A stretch of DNA of 64,000 nucleotides from Acidovorax sp. Leaf78 (GTDB lineage Bacteria; Pseudomonadota; Gammaproteobacteria; Burkholderiales; Burkholderiaceae_C), in the NCBI RefSeq assembly GCF_001422735.1, contig NZ_LMLZ01000022.1:186001-250000 (forward strand). Direction: 5' to 3'. The position numbers and the translations under genes are program-made. The notes under the pieces are model-generated. The model ran no database searches, had not been told where the DNA came from, and saw only the letters and a program-made list of their open reading frames with translations. Of the stretch, positions 25,623-35,397 are shown one piece after another; within the stretch, counting starts at the first letter, position 1, and every line of letters begins with the position of its first letter.

Positions 25623-27143
25623 TCACACCGCATCGCGCGGCGAATCCGGCGCACTGCTCGCGGGCTCCATCGCCGGTTGGCTCGCCGGTTTTGTCTGCCG
25701 CATCAGCAGCCAGGCCATGAGCCCCAGCGCGCCGACGCCGGCCAGCAGCACACCCCAGAGCACCCAGCTGCGCGTGGACAGCCCGTCGCTGGCAGCGGCG
25801 GCGGCCACCAGCGGGCCGTCCGCGGGCTTGCCGCCGGTGATGTCGGCCCGGGCCACATCGGCCAGCGCCGGGGGCAGGGTGTTCTCCTGCTGGGGCTGGT
25901 AGCCCGGCACCAGGCTGGCCAGGGGCAGGAAGGCGCTCGCCGCCGCACCGGCGCCGGGCAAGCCTGCCGCCAAGGTGAAGGGGCCCTGCCCGCTGGCCAG
26001 GAACACCAGCTGGGCCGGCTCGAACTGCAGCGCGATGTCGGGCGCGGCGGCAAAGCCGGCCGACCTGGCGTCGGCCTCGATCTTGACCTCGCGCACCGAA
26101 GCGCCGCCCAGCTCGACCGGGGCGTTGGTCTGCTCCTTGCCGCCCGTGGACATGCGGTAGACCGTGGCGCTGGCCAGGTGCGACCAGGGCTGTTCGCGGT
26201 CGTTGCGCCCCAGCACGCGCACCGGAAGCAGCACGTTGTTGCCTTGCGGCGTGATCTTGAGCGCGGCGACCGGTGTGGCGAACGGCAACGCGAACACGAG
26301 TTCGCGCGGGTTGTTGCCCAGTGGCGGTACCGCCATGCTGGCGCTGACGCGCTCGCGCGGGCCCGCGCCGCGCGAGGTGACCAGCGTGGCACCGCGAAAT
26401 GTCACGGCGGCATCGCCCCAGGTCACGCGCAGGTAGTGGTCCTGCAGGTCGGCCCGTTGCAGGTCGATGTGCTCGCTGCCCAGGCGGCCCGGTGCCGCTG
26501 GGGATGGGGTCGTGCCCGCCGCGTCGGCGCGGTACAGCACCGTCTCGGCCAGCGGCCGCCAGTTCTTCAGGTCCCGGCTGGCCTGCACCGTGAAGGTCAC
26601 CGGTTGGCCGGCGGGCAGATCGGCGTCCAGCGCCATGCGCGCCACGGGCAGTGGGATGCTGCGTGCGTCCAGCAGCGCGCCGCGCACGGATTGCGCGCCG
26701 CCAGGGGCAGCCGTGCCCGCCGTGTCGATCTGCACCACGCGCCGGCCCTGCTGCTCCTCGATGCGCAGCGACAGGCCTTCCAGCCCGGCCTGCCCTGGTG
26801 TGCCGGGCCCGCCCAGGATGGGATAGGCCGGCAGCACCACCGATTCCTCCGGCGCACTGGCGGCCGCCACGCCGGCCAGCGCCATGGGCACCGGCTGGCC
26901 TGCGCCGTTGAAGAGGCGCACGTCGGCATAGCCTGGGCTCTGCAGGCGCACCAGCACCTCGGCGGGCAGCATGACGCGCTGCAGTGGCGCATCGGCCGCC
27001 AGCGTGACGGGGATGCGGATGGCGTAGGCGGCCGGGCTGTTGGCATCGGCCGCCGCCTGGGTCGCGCCCGCGGACAGGGACAGTGCGGCGGCGGCCAGCC
27101 ATGCGGCTACGGGCCGCGGCAGGTGGTGACGGGGAGACTTCAT
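25623..27143 (-). CDS. DUF3999 membrane-anchored periplasmic protein
   Basis: A 506-residue protein with an N-terminal signal (AAWLAAAALSLSAGATQAAA), two or more beta-sandwich-like periplasmic domains and one C-terminal membrane helix (WVLWGVLLAGVGALGLMAWLLM) followed by a short cytoplasmic tail. It matches DUF3999, a family nearly always paired with DUF2339 as here. Its ATG overlaps the stop of the upstream DUF2339 gene by four bases. Function is unknown; an envelope role is inferred from topology. Confidence 0.85.
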   Translation of the reverse strand: MKSPRHHLPRPVAAWLAAAALSLSAGATQAAADANSPAAYAIRIPVTLAADAPLQRVMLPAEVLVRLQSPGYADVRLFNGAGQPVPMALAGVAAASAPEESVVLPAYPILGGPGTPGQAGLEGLSLRIEEQQGRRVVQIDTAGTAAPGGAQSVRGALLDARSIPLPVARMALDADLPAGQPVTFTVQASRDLKNWRPLAETVLYRADAAGTTPSPAAPGRLGSEHIDLQRADLQDHYLRVTWGDAAVTFRGATLVTSRGAGPRERVSASMAVPPLGNNPRELVFALPFATPVAALKITPQGNNVLLPVRVLGRNDREQPWSHLASATVYRMSTGGKEQTNAPVELGGASVREVKIEADARSAGFAAAPDIALQFEPAQLVFLASGQGPFTLAAGLPGAGAAASAFLPLASLVPGYQPQQENTLPPALADVARADITGGKPADGPLVAAAAASDGLSTRSWVLWGVLLAGVGALGLMAWLLMRQTKPASQPAMEPASSAPDSPRDAV

Positions 27144-30139
27144 GACAGTGATTCCTCTTGCGCCGGGGCCACAGGCGCCGCAGGCGCGACCGGCGGAGCA
27201 TCGGGCGCCGCACGGGGCGCGGCCTTGGGCGGCAGCGGCGCGAAGTAGCCCACCACCAGCATCAGCACACCCACCGCGATGAAGGCAATAATGCGTTCGG
27301 CACCCCCGGCGTTGGACAGGTCAATCAGCAGCAGCTTGACCACCACCAGCCCCAGCAGGCCTGCGCCCACCAGCCACAGCGGCCGCTGCGCGCGGCGGTG
27401 CGCCAGCACCATCATGCTGAGCGCCAGCAGCGTCCACAGGATGGCGTAGCCGGTCTGCACGACGAAGCTGTCGAACAGCGCCGAGGCATCCCAGCGCACG
27501 CCGAAGAAGTGGTGGGCCACGCGCAGCCACACCGTGTTGATCGCGATGAACACCAGCAGCGCCAGCGCCACCAGCGCATGGCGGCCGACGACCCAGCCCG
27601 CGTGGGCAGGCTGCGGCTGCGCCGACACCAACACCCGCCGCCAGAACACCAGGCCGCCCAGCGCGAGCGCCAGGGTCAGGTCCGTGGGGTTGAGCAGCGG
27701 GATGTAGGGCAGTGGCGCGGTGTGGCCCGACGAATGCACCGCGGCCAGCAGCGAGCCCCAGAACACCAGCACCGCCAGCGGCAGCGCTGCCAGCCAGTAG
27801 TAGGCCTCGGCATGCGGGTTCAGCGGCCAGGGCAGCGCTGCGCGTGCCGCAGGCCGGTTGCCGCGGCCGGCCCACAGCGCCAGCGCCATTAGCACCGCAA
27901 TGGCGCTGACCAGCATGACCACGCCAGCCCACGAGGTGCGCCACAGCTCGGCCTTGCCGATGCCGGACCACAGGCAGTCGGCCAGCAGAAAGGTCACCAG
28001 CCACGCCGTAGCGGCATGGAACCAGCCGAAGGCCGACATGCGCACTGCGGGCTTGCCGTCCCCAGCGGCCGCCGCCTGCAGGCGGTCGGTCTGCCGCAGC
28101 ATCCACACATGCAGCGCCAGCACCACCGGCCACACGGCCCAGGCGGGCGTGGCCAGCACGCGGTAGCCGTCGCCCACCTGCGCGACAAAACCCAGCGCCA
28201 GCACGGCGATGGTGCCGCGGGCGGGCCAGGTGGCCACAGCCCAGCGCGTGCGCAGGCCCAGCACCATCGACAGCGCAGCGCTGAGCACGATGGCCAGCAT
28301 GGCCAACAGTTCGGTCACGCGGTCGGAGAACACCGGCACGGGCCACTGGCCCGCCTCCAGGCTGGGCACGCGCCGCGTGATCTCGAACAGCCAGGCCAGG
28401 CACCAGAAGGCAAAGCCGTAGAGGTATGCGGGGCTGGAAAGCCGCGATTCGATACCCGCATAAGCCTTGGCCCAGGCCGAGCCACTGTGTGGCAGCGGCT
28501 TGCGCAGCCACCAGGCCAGCAGCAGTGCCGGCAGCGCGATCAGCAAGGCGCCCAGGAAGGCCGGGTTGATCAGCGGCAGGGCCGATACGCTGGAGACGCC
28601 GTCCATGAAGGCCAGCATCGCCACACCCTGCAGCACGATGCCGAAGGCGCGCGGCATCCAGCGGGCCTGGCGCATGCCGACCCAGAAGGCGCCAGCGCCC
28701 TCCAGGGCCCACACCGCCGACGTCCATTGCGCGTCCAGCGCCAGCGGCACGGCCAACGTGGCAAAGCCCACGCCGATGGCGATGAAGCATTCGATCAGCA
28801 GGCGGTAGCTGCTCTGCGCGCGGCGCACCAGCACCATGGCAGCCAGCAGGTACAGCGCGGCAAAGGCCAGCGCCGAGAAGGCGGCACCCAGCTCGAACGG
28901 CTGCGCCAGCCCGGCCTGCAGGCCAAAGCCCACCAGCGGCGTGCCGAAGACTAGCATGGTGTCGACCGCGTTGCCCAGCTTGGTCGGCGTGTTGCGGGCG
29001 TACAAGATGGCCGCAAAGAGGTAGATGAGCACGAAGACCGCGAGGAAGGGCTGGGTGCTGGCGTACTGGTCGGGCACGTACTTGAGCACGCCCCAGGCCG
29101 AGGCCACGCCGAAGGTCGCCACAAACCCCACCACGTTCAGCACGCGCCACGAGCGCTTGTAGGCGATGAACAGAATGGCCAGGTTGAGCAGGGTGTAGTA
29201 GCTGAACAGGCCGACGTGGCTGCCTTGGCCCGTGGACAGCAGGATGGGCGCCGCGAAGCCACCGGCGAACGCCGCCACCGCGAGCGAGCGCGAGTCCTGC
29301 AGCAGCGCCAGCGCGCAGCTGGTGGCGCAGACCGCGATCATCAGCGTGAAGGCCAGCGTGGGCGGCAGCAGCCCGTAGAGCCGGAACGCCGCGAACACGG
29401 TGAGGTACATCACCGCCACGCCGCCGCCCTGCAGGGCCAGCGCGAACGCGGGCTTGTCGGTGCGCTTGCGGAAACCGACCACCAGCAGCGCAATGGCCAC
29501 GCCGGCAATCGCGGCCAGGCGGAATTCGACCGGGAACAGGCCTGCCGAGGCTGCGTACCGCGCCAGGAAGGACAGGCCGATGAACAGGATCACCAGCCCG
29601 ACGCGCACGATGGTGTTGCCGCCGAGGAACCAGTTCTTGGCGGCCAGCACGGCCAGCTCGATCGGGTTGGGCTGGGCGGGCGGCGCGGGAGGACGGGGGC
29701 GGGTGGCGGCAGGCGAAGGTGACGGGGGCGGCGCGAGAGGCGGCGGATTGGCGGGCAAGCCTTGTGGCGTGAGCCCGCCCCTGCGGGGCGCGTCGTCCAC
29801 CTCCAGCAGTTCGTCGTCCGCAGTGGGTGCGGCCGCGACCGGGACGGGGATTTGCGACGGAACAGGCGCAGGGACCGGCACCTTCAGCGTAGGCGCCGGC
29901 GCCCGCTCCAGCTCAGCAATGGCCGCTGCCGCCGCTGTGGCGGGCGGCGCAGGGCTGGCCACGGGCTTTGCGGCCTGCGCCTGCAGTTCGCTGCGGATCG
30001 CAGCGCGGATGGCCCAGCGCAGCGACAGCCCGGCAAAAAAGCCCAGGATGCCGCCGACGTACGGCCCCAGTTCACCGTAGCCGTAGCCCGGAAGCACGGA
30101 GCCCAGCACCGCCCCCCAAAAAACGCCCCAGAAGATCAT
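27140..30139 (-). CDS. DUF2339 polytopic membrane protein
   Basis: A 999-residue protein. The start at 30139 (MIFWGVFWGAVLGSVLPGYG) is chosen because of a GAGGGAGGGG ribosome site just upstream; the frame stays open to 30421 but the added residues look non-coding. After the first helices comes a Pro/Ala-rich segment of about 110 residues, then roughly 25 membrane helices starting at NTIVRVGLVILFIGLSFLAR, with the family motif LFPVEFRLAAIAG. It forms an operon with DUF3999. Proteins of this kind are uncharacterised; a role in the cell envelope is inference. Confidence 0.85.
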   Translation of the reverse strand: MIFWGVFWGAVLGSVLPGYGYGELGPYVGGILGFFAGLSLRWAIRAAIRSELQAQAAKPVASPAPPATAAAAAIAELERAPAPTLKVPVPAPVPSQIPVPVAAAPTADDELLEVDDAPRRGGLTPQGLPANPPPLAPPPSPSPAATRPRPPAPPAQPNPIELAVLAAKNWFLGGNTIVRVGLVILFIGLSFLARYAASAGLFPVEFRLAAIAGVAIALLVVGFRKRTDKPAFALALQGGGVAVMYLTVFAAFRLYGLLPPTLAFTLMIAVCATSCALALLQDSRSLAVAAFAGGFAAPILLSTGQGSHVGLFSYYTLLNLAILFIAYKRSWRVLNVVGFVATFGVASAWGVLKYVPDQYASTQPFLAVFVLIYLFAAILYARNTPTKLGNAVDTMLVFGTPLVGFGLQAGLAQPFELGAAFSALAFAALYLLAAMVLVRRAQSSYRLLIECFIAIGVGFATLAVPLALDAQWTSAVWALEGAGAFWVGMRQARWMPRAFGIVLQGVAMLAFMDGVSSVSALPLINPAFLGALLIALPALLLAWWLRKPLPHSGSAWAKAYAGIESRLSSPAYLYGFAFWCLAWLFEITRRVPSLEAGQWPVPVFSDRVTELLAMLAIVLSAALSMVLGLRTRWAVATWPARGTIAVLALGFVAQVGDGYRVLATPAWAVWPVVLALHVWMLRQTDRLQAAAAGDGKPAVRMSAFGWFHAATAWLVTFLLADCLWSGIGKAELWRTSWAGVVMLVSAIAVLMALALWAGRGNRPAARAALPWPLNPHAEAYYWLAALPLAVLVFWGSLLAAVHSSGHTAPLPYIPLLNPTDLTLALALGGLVFWRRVLVSAQPQPAHAGWVVGRHALVALALLVFIAINTVWLRVAHHFFGVRWDASALFDSFVVQTGYAILWTLLALSMMVLAHRRAQRPLWLVGAGLLGLVVVKLLLIDLSNAGGAERIIAFIAVGVLMLVVGYFAPLPPKAAPRAAPDAPPVAPAAPVAPAQEESLS

Positions 30140-30525
30140 GCCGACCCCTCCCTCATTGGGGCCCCGGTCGACAGGCTGGTTGCCTGCGCTCCAAGGGGCC
30201 ACGTATTTATGAACCTGCGAAAAAACCGCCCGCGCCACCTGCGCCACGGCCAGGAGCCCCGGCTGTGGAGACGGGGCGGCTGGCCTGCCGGGCGTGGTGG
30301 GAAATGCGGTGCGGGCGGAGCCTGGATGGCTCCCCTGTGGTTCTGCAGGCTTATACAACACACCATGCGGCGGACCGGCGCCCGAACGCCTTGTTACGTT
30401 CCAAGGCACCACTCGGCGCATCCGGCGTGCGCCCAGAGCCAGGTGCGACGTCGATGATTACAGGCCAAAAAGGCCCCTACCGCTTATCTAGCATGCGCCA
30501 ACAGCTACCAGAACAATAGCAACAC
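30140..30525. other. 386-bp gap between DUF2339 gene and Lrp-type regulator
   Basis: No convincing gene. It must hold the leader and promoter of the minus-strand DUF2339-DUF3999 operon; a TATAAG hexamer on the minus strand at 30350-30355 could be a -10 element but no good -35 is visible. The right end contains copy 4 of the dispersed repeat. Confidence 0.5.
30462..30519 (+). repeat. Dispersed ~55-bp repeat, copy 4
   Basis: AGGCCAAAAAGGCCCCTACC, then GCTTATCTAGCATGCGCCAACAG cut by the typical CTACCAGAACAATAG end. It lies seven bases beyond the end of the Lrp-type gene and may act in its 3' processing or termination. Confidence 0.75.
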
Positions 30526-31008
30526 TCATTTGGCACGCGCCAGGTGCGTGAGCGGCAGCGCGCTGCTGGCCTTGACCTCGCCCAGCGAGAAGCTGGTGTG
30601 CATGTCTTTCACATTGGGCAGGTTGAGCAGCACCTCGCGCGCGAACTGCGAAAAGCTGTCCAGGTCACGCGCCACCACCTGCAGCTCGAACGTGCCCGTG
30701 CCGCTGATGTAGTGGCAGGCGACCACCTCGGGGATGCGCGCGATCGCGGCCTCCATCTCGCGCGTCAGGTTGCCGGTGCTGCGGTCGGCATCGAGCCGCA
30801 CGAAGGCCAGCACCCCGAGGCCGATCTTGTGCCGGTCGATCTCGGCGCGGTAGCCCTTGATGAAGCCCTGCTCCTCCAGCGCCCGCACCCGGCGCCAGCA
30901 CGGAGCCGCCGACAAGCCCACGCGCTGGGCCAACTCAGCGTTGGTCAGCCGGGCATCGACCTGCAGCTCATTCAGGATCGCGATGTCGAATTTATCCAAA
31001 TTGTTCAT
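30526..31008 (-). CDS. Lrp/AsnC-family transcriptional regulator
   Basis: A 160-residue regulator. The N-terminal HTH (LDKFDIAILNELQVDARLTN, AELAQRVGLSAAPCWRRVRA) is followed by the AsnC/RAM effector-binding domain (VLAFVRLDADRSTG, VVACHYISGTGTFELQVVAR). Such proteins sense amino acids. It is divergent from the indolepyruvate oxidoreductase gene with 168 bp between the start codons, so it probably controls that enzyme in response to an aromatic or branched amino acid. The effector is not determined. Confidence 0.92.
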   Translation of the reverse strand: MNNLDKFDIAILNELQVDARLTNAELAQRVGLSAAPCWRRVRALEEQGFIKGYRAEIDRHKIGLGVLAFVRLDADRSTGNLTREMEAAIARIPEVVACHYISGTGTFELQVVARDLDSFSQFAREVLLNLPNVKDMHTSFSLGEVKASSALPLTHLARAK

Positions 31009-31176
31009 ATCAGCTCGATTTTAAGAAATATCCTTTCCAAATCAAGGGTAAACCTAGCATGAAAACGAAAGGACATATCGCATGGGAGTGCATAAACTGT
31101 GCTTCAAACCGTTGAAACCACCTCTGCGCTGCCCACAAGGCGGCGACAGCAGGCCGTCACCCCACAGGAACTACCC
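31009..31176. promoter_or_regulatory. Divergent promoter region, Lrp-type regulator / indolepyruvate oxidoreductase
   Basis: An AT-rich 168-bp region compared with its flanks, with several A/T runs (GATTTTAAGAAATATCC, CATGAAAACGAAAGG). Lrp-type proteins bind degenerate AT-rich sites, so this is a plausible binding area. A GCATAAACT near 31091 could be the -10 for the plus-strand gene. Confidence 0.45.
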
Positions 31177-34100
31177 ATGAACGCCCCGTTGCCCGAACAC
31201 ATTCGCAAGGCCCTGGAAACCGTCACGCTCGATGACAAATATTCTTTAGACAGTGGCCGGGCGTTCATGAGCGGGGTCCAGGCCCTTGTGCGCCTGCCCA
31301 TGCTGCAGCGCCAGCGCGACGCGATGGCGGGCCTCAATACGGCGGGTTTCATCAGCGGCTACCGCGGCTCGCCACTGGGCACGTACGACCAATCTTTGTG
31401 GGCGGCCAAGAAGCACCTGGCAGCCAACAACATCGTCTTTCAGCCCGGCGTGAACGAGGAACTCGGCGCCACGGCGGTGTGGGGCACGCAGCAACTGGAC
31501 CTGTACCCTCAAGCGAAGAAGTTCGACGGCGTCTTCGGCATCTGGTACGGCAAGGGCCCGGGTGTGGACCGCTGCTCGGACGTGTTCAAGCACGCCAACA
31601 TGGCCGGCACGGCCAAGCACGGCGGCGTGATCGCGATTGCGGGCGACGACCACATCAGCAAGAGCAGCACGGCCGCGCACCAGAGCGACCATATCTTCAA
31701 GGCCTGCGGCACGCCGGTGTTCTTCCCGAGCAGCGTGCAGGAAATTCTGGACATGGGCCTGCACGCCTTTGCCATGAGCCGGTTTTCAGGCGTGTGGTCG
31801 GGCATGAAGACCATCCAGGAGGTGGTCGAGTCCTCCAGCAGCATCAACATCGACCCCGACCGCGTGAAGATCGTGATGCCCGAGGACTTCGTGATGCCGC
31901 CCGGCGGCCTGCACATCCGCTGGCCCGACGCGCCGCTGGAGCAGGAAGCGCGCCTCATGGACTACAAGTGGTATGCGGCCCTGGCCTATGTGCGTGCCAA
32001 CAAGCTCAACTACAACGTGATCGAAGGCCAAAACGACCGCTTCGGCATCATCGCCAGCGGCAAGGCCTACAACGATACGCGCCAGGCCCTGGTGGACCTG
32101 GGCCTGGACGACGACACCTGCCGGCAGCTGGGCATCCGTGTGCACAAGGTCAACGTGGTGTGGCCGCTCGAAGCCACCATCACGCGCGACTTTGCGCAGG
32201 GCCTGCAGGAGATCCTGGTGGTGGAGGAAAAGCGCCAGGTCATCGAATACCAGCTGAAAGAAGAGCTGTACAACTGGCGCTCGGACGTGCGCCCCCACGT
32301 GCTGGGTAAGTTCGACGAGCCCGAGGGTGATGCCACCGGCGGCGAATGGTCCATGCCCAACCCCAGCCAGAACTGGCTGCTGCGTGCCAAGGCCGACCTG
32401 ACGCCCGCCATCATCGCCAAGGCGATTGCCAAGCGCCTGAAGAAGCTGGGCGTATCGAGCGACATCATCGCGCGCATGGATTCGCGCATCGCCGTCATCG
32501 AAGCCAGCGAGCGCGCGATGACCGAGCTGAAGGTGGACACCGGCGAACGCGCCCCGTGGTTCTGCAGCGGCTGCCCGCACAACACCAGCACCCGCGTGCC
32601 CGAGGGCTCGCGCGCCGTGGCCGGCATTGGCTGCCACTACATGGCCAACTGGATGCCCGACCGCAAGACATCCACCTTCACGCAGATGGGCGGCGAGGGC
32701 GTGACCTGGGTGGGCCAGGCACCATTCACCACCGACCAGCATGTGTTCGCCAACCTGGGCGACGGCACGTACTTTCACAGCGGGCTCTTGGCGATTCGCC
32801 AGAGCATCGCCGCGGGCACCAGCATCACCTACAAGGTGCTCTACAACGACGCCGTGGCCATGACCGGCGGCCAGCAGGTGGGCGAGCGGCCCGAGGGCCA
32901 CTCGGTGCTGCAGATCATGAACAGCCTCAAATCCGAAGGCGTGGTCAAGCTCATCATCGTGACCGACGAGCCGCAGAAGTACGACGGCGTGGCGCTGGCC
33001 GAGGGCGTGACGGTGCACCACCGCGACGAGCTCGACACGCTGCAGCGCCAGTTCCGCGAGATCAAGGGCTGCACGGTCATCATCTACGACCAGACCTGCG
33101 CGACCGAAAAGCGCCGCCGCCGCAAGCGCGGCACCCTGGCCACACCCGACAAGACCGTGGTCATCAACGATCTGGTGTGCGAGGGCTGCGGCGACTGCTC
33201 GACCAAGTCCAACTGCCTCTCCGTGGAGCCGGTGGAAACGGAATTCGGCCGCAAGCGCCGCATCAACCAGAGCACCTGCAACAAGGACTACTCGTGCGTG
33301 AACGGTTTTTGCCCCAGCTTCGTCACGGTGGAGGGCGGCAAGCTCAAGAAGCCCAAGAAGGAAAAGAAGGGCGACCTGTCGGCGCTGCCGTCCCTCCCTG
33401 AACCCGTGCTGCCGGTGGCCGAGACGGCCTGGGGCATCGTGGTGGGTGGCGTGGGCGGCACGGGCGTGATCACCATCGGATCGCTGCTGGGCATGGCCGC
33501 GCACCTGGACGGCAAGGGCGTCATCACGCAGGACGCCGGCGGCCTGGCGCAAAAGGGCGGTGCTACCTGGAGCCACATCCAGATCGCCAACCGGCCCGAG
33601 GCCATCTACACCACCAAGGTCGACACCGCCAAGGCCGACCTGGTGATCGGCTGCGACTCCATCGTGGCGGCGCACAAGTACACGCTGGCCGTCATGCAAC
33701 CGGGCCGCACCTTCGTGGCGCTGAACACGCACGGCACGCCCACGGCGGCCTTCGTGACCAACCCGGACTGGCAGTTCCCCGGTGCCAACTGCGACAGCGC
33801 GATTGCTGCCGCGGTGGGCGCGGGCGGTGTGGGCAGCTTCGACGCCGAGCAGGTGGCAACCCAACTGCTGGGCGACAGCATCTACACCAACCCGCTGATG
33901 CTGGGTTACGCCTGGCAAAAAGGCCGCGTGCCACTGACCTTTGCATCGCTGATGCGCGCCATGGAATTGAACGGCGTGCAGGTGGACAACAACAAGGCCG
34001 CGTTCGAATGGGGCCGCCGCTGCGCGCATGACCTGGCGTCGGTGCAGGCACTGTTCCAGGCCGCGCAGGTGATCCAGTTCGTCAAGAAGCCGTCGCTGGC

Positions 34101-34752
34101 CGAGACCATCACCAAGCGCGTGGACTTCCTCACCGGCTACCAGAACGCGGCCTATGCGGCCGAGTACCACGCCTTCGTCGACAAGGTCAAAGCCGCCGAG
34201 TCCCGCCTGGACATCGGCACCCGCCTGAGCGAGGCCGTGGCCCGCTACCTGTTCAAGCTCATGGCGTACAAAGACGAGTATGAGGTGGCGCGCCTGCACA
34301 CCGACAAAGCCTTCACAGACAAGATCGCGAACATGTTCGAAGGCGACTACAAGCTGGTGCACCACCTGGCGCCCCCGATGACGGCCAAGAAGAGCGACCG
34401 CGGCGAACTGGTCAAGCAGCCCTTCGGCCCCTGGATGCGCAGCGCCTTCGGCGTGCTGGCCAAGCTCAAGGGCCTGCGCGGCACCGCGTTCGACATGTTC
34501 GGCAAGACCGAAGAGCGCCGCATGGAGCGCGCGCTGATCGTGGAATACCGCGCCTGCATCGAAGAACTGCTGGCGGGCCTGACAGCCGACAACCACACCC
34601 TGGCGGTGGAGATCGCACGCATCCCCGAAGAGATCCGCGGTTACGGCCACGTGAAGGAGCGCCATCTGAAGACGGCACGGCCGAAGTGGGATGGGTTGAT
34701 GGTTCAGTGGCGTGGCGGCGCGGCTGCCTCCACCGAGCTCCGGGCGGCTTGA
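31177..34752 (+). CDS. Indolepyruvate:ferredoxin oxidoreductase family protein (fused subunits)
   Basis: A 1191-residue enzyme that oxidatively decarboxylates arylpyruvates (or branched 2-oxo acids) to acyl-CoA, passing electrons to ferredoxin. It fuses the large thiamine-diphosphate subunit and the small gamma subunit. The pyrimidine-binding domain is N-terminal (FISGYRGSPLGTYDQSLW), the ThDP/Mg site is LGDGTYFHSGL...YNDAVAMTGGQ, and an iron-sulfur segment carries VCEGCGDCSTKSNC and CNKDYSCVNGFCPSF. The gamma domain starts near WGIVVGGVGGTGVITIG, with the DAGGLAQKGGA motif. The start at 31177 (MNAPLPEHIRKALETV) is preferred to the upstream ATG at 31099. It probably serves aromatic amino acid catabolism and is controlled by the divergent Lrp-type regulator. 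Confidence 0.92.
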   Translation: MNAPLPEHIRKALETVTLDDKYSLDSGRAFMSGVQALVRLPMLQRQRDAMAGLNTAGFISGYRGSPLGTYDQSLWAAKKHLAANNIVFQPGVNEELGATAVWGTQQLDLYPQAKKFDGVFGIWYGKGPGVDRCSDVFKHANMAGTAKHGGVIAIAGDDHISKSSTAAHQSDHIFKACGTPVFFPSSVQEILDMGLHAFAMSRFSGVWSGMKTIQEVVESSSSINIDPDRVKIVMPEDFVMPPGGLHIRWPDAPLEQEARLMDYKWYAALAYVRANKLNYNVIEGQNDRFGIIASGKAYNDTRQALVDLGLDDDTCRQLGIRVHKVNVVWPLEATITRDFAQGLQEILVVEEKRQVIEYQLKEELYNWRSDVRPHVLGKFDEPEGDATGGEWSMPNPSQNWLLRAKADLTPAIIAKAIAKRLKKLGVSSDIIARMDSRIAVIEASERAMTELKVDTGERAPWFCSGCPHNTSTRVPEGSRAVAGIGCHYMANWMPDRKTSTFTQMGGEGVTWVGQAPFTTDQHVFANLGDGTYFHSGLLAIRQSIAAGTSITYKVLYNDAVAMTGGQQVGERPEGHSVLQIMNSLKSEGVVKLIIVTDEPQKYDGVALAEGVTVHHRDELDTLQRQFREIKGCTVIIYDQTCATEKRRRRKRGTLATPDKTVVINDLVCEGCGDCSTKSNCLSVEPVETEFGRKRRINQSTCNKDYSCVNGFCPSFVTVEGGKLKKPKKEKKGDLSALPSLPEPVLPVAETAWGIVVGGVGGTGVITIGSLLGMAAHLDGKGVITQDAGGLAQKGGATWSHIQIANRPEAIYTTKVDTAKADLVIGCDSIVAAHKYTLAVMQPGRTFVALNTHGTPTAAFVTNPDWQFPGANCDSAIAAAVGAGGVGSFDAEQVATQLLGDSIYTNPLMLGYAWQKGRVPLTFASLMRAMELNGVQVDNNKAAFEWGRRCAHDLASVQALFQAAQVIQFVKKPSLAETITKRVDFLTGYQNAAYAAEYHAFVDKVKAAESRLDIGTRLSEAVARYLFKLMAYKDEYEVARLHTDKAFTDKIANMFEGDYKLVHHLAPPMTAKKSDRGELVKQPFGPWMRSAFGVLAKLKGLRGTAFDMFGKTEERRMERALIVEYRACIEELLAGLTADNHTLAVEIARIPEEIRGYGHVKERHLKTARPKWDGLMVQWRGGAAASTELRAA

Positions 34753-34783
34753 AGTTCGGCCTGCGGGCTGCATCTGTGACCCG

Positions 34784-34809
34784 AGGCCCGCGCACCCCGC
34801 GGGCCTTTT
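34784..34809 (+). terminator. Intrinsic terminator after indolepyruvate oxidoreductase
   Basis: Nine-base arms AGGCCCGCG and CGCGGGCCT with a five-base loop, then TTTT. It lies 32 bp after the stop codon. Confidence 0.75.
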
Positions 34810-34865
34810 GCTATGAATTGAGGAGCTGCCAGCGCTTTTCCATCTAGCGCTAGCGGCTATTTTTA
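34810..34865 (+). repeat. Dispersed ~55-bp repeat, copy 5
   Basis: GCTATGAATTGAGGAGCTGC, then CAGCGCTTTTCCATCTAGCG and CTAGCGGCTATTTTTA. It directly follows the terminator and lies upstream of the yajC promoter. Confidence 0.75.
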
Positions 34866-34938
34866 TTCATATGGATGCAGCCACCCGGCCCGCAGCGCTT
34901 GCGCGGCAAACACCCGGCGCGGGCTTGGGTCTTCGCCC

Positions 34939-34968
34939 TTGGGGCGCAGGCAGGGGGCCGCATACAAT
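34939..34968 (+). promoter_or_regulatory. Possible sigma-70 promoter of yajC-secDF
   Basis: TTGGGG and TACAAT separated by 18 bp, about 75 bp before the yajC GTG. The -10 is good and the -35 moderate. Confidence 0.45.
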
Positions 34969-35051
34969 GTCCTGTTCCGCCTTGGCGGGCGCCCAGGCGC
35001 CTGCGTGGGCGGTTTTTGTGTATTTTGACCATCCGTTGTGGAGTGCCACCC

Positions 35052-35387
35052 GTGTTTATTTCTTCCGCTTTTGCCCAGACCGCACCCGCCGCAGCCGCTG
35101 GCGGCGGCGGCATGATGTCCTCGCTGACGAGCATGCTGCCCCTGGTTCTCATGTTCGTGGTGCTGTACTTCGTCATGATCCGGCCCCAGATGAAGCGCCA
35201 GAAGGAGCACCGCGCCATGATCGATGCCATTGCCAAGGGCGACGAAGTCGCCACCTCGGGCGGCATCGTCGGCAAGGTGACGCGCCTGTCCGAAGGTTTC
35301 CTGCACATCGAGATTGCCAGTGGCGTGGAAGTGCAACTGCAGCGCAGCGCTGTCGTGCAAGTCCTGCCCAAGGGCTCGGTGAAGTGA
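35052..35387 (+). CDS. yajC: Sec translocase accessory protein YajC
   Basis: A 111-residue membrane protein of the SecDF-YajC complex, which helps protein export. The start is GTG at 35052 (translated MFISSAFAQTAPAAAAGG), supported by a GGAG ribosome site ten bases upstream and by the typical N-terminus of betaproteobacterial YajC. One membrane helix (LPLVLMFVVLYFVMIRPQM) is followed by the conserved KRQKEHRAMIDAIAKGDEVA cytoplasmic region. secD follows after a 185-bp gap filled by a repeat element. Confidence 0.93.
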   Translation: MFISSAFAQTAPAAAAGGGGMMSSLTSMLPLVLMFVVLYFVMIRPQMKRQKEHRAMIDAIAKGDEVATSGGIVGKVTRLSEGFLHIEIASGVEVQLQRSAVVQVLPKGSVK

Positions 35388-35397
35388 AGAAGAACAA

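Noticed and set aside
30140-30421. N-terminal extension of the DUF2339 protein
   Set aside because: The extra 94 residues have no hydrophobic or conserved segment, and the ATG at 30139 has a strong ribosome site.
31786-34773. A 995-residue minus-strand frame opposite the indolepyruvate oxidoreductase
   Set aside because: Same kind of shadow; no ribosome site or family resemblance.
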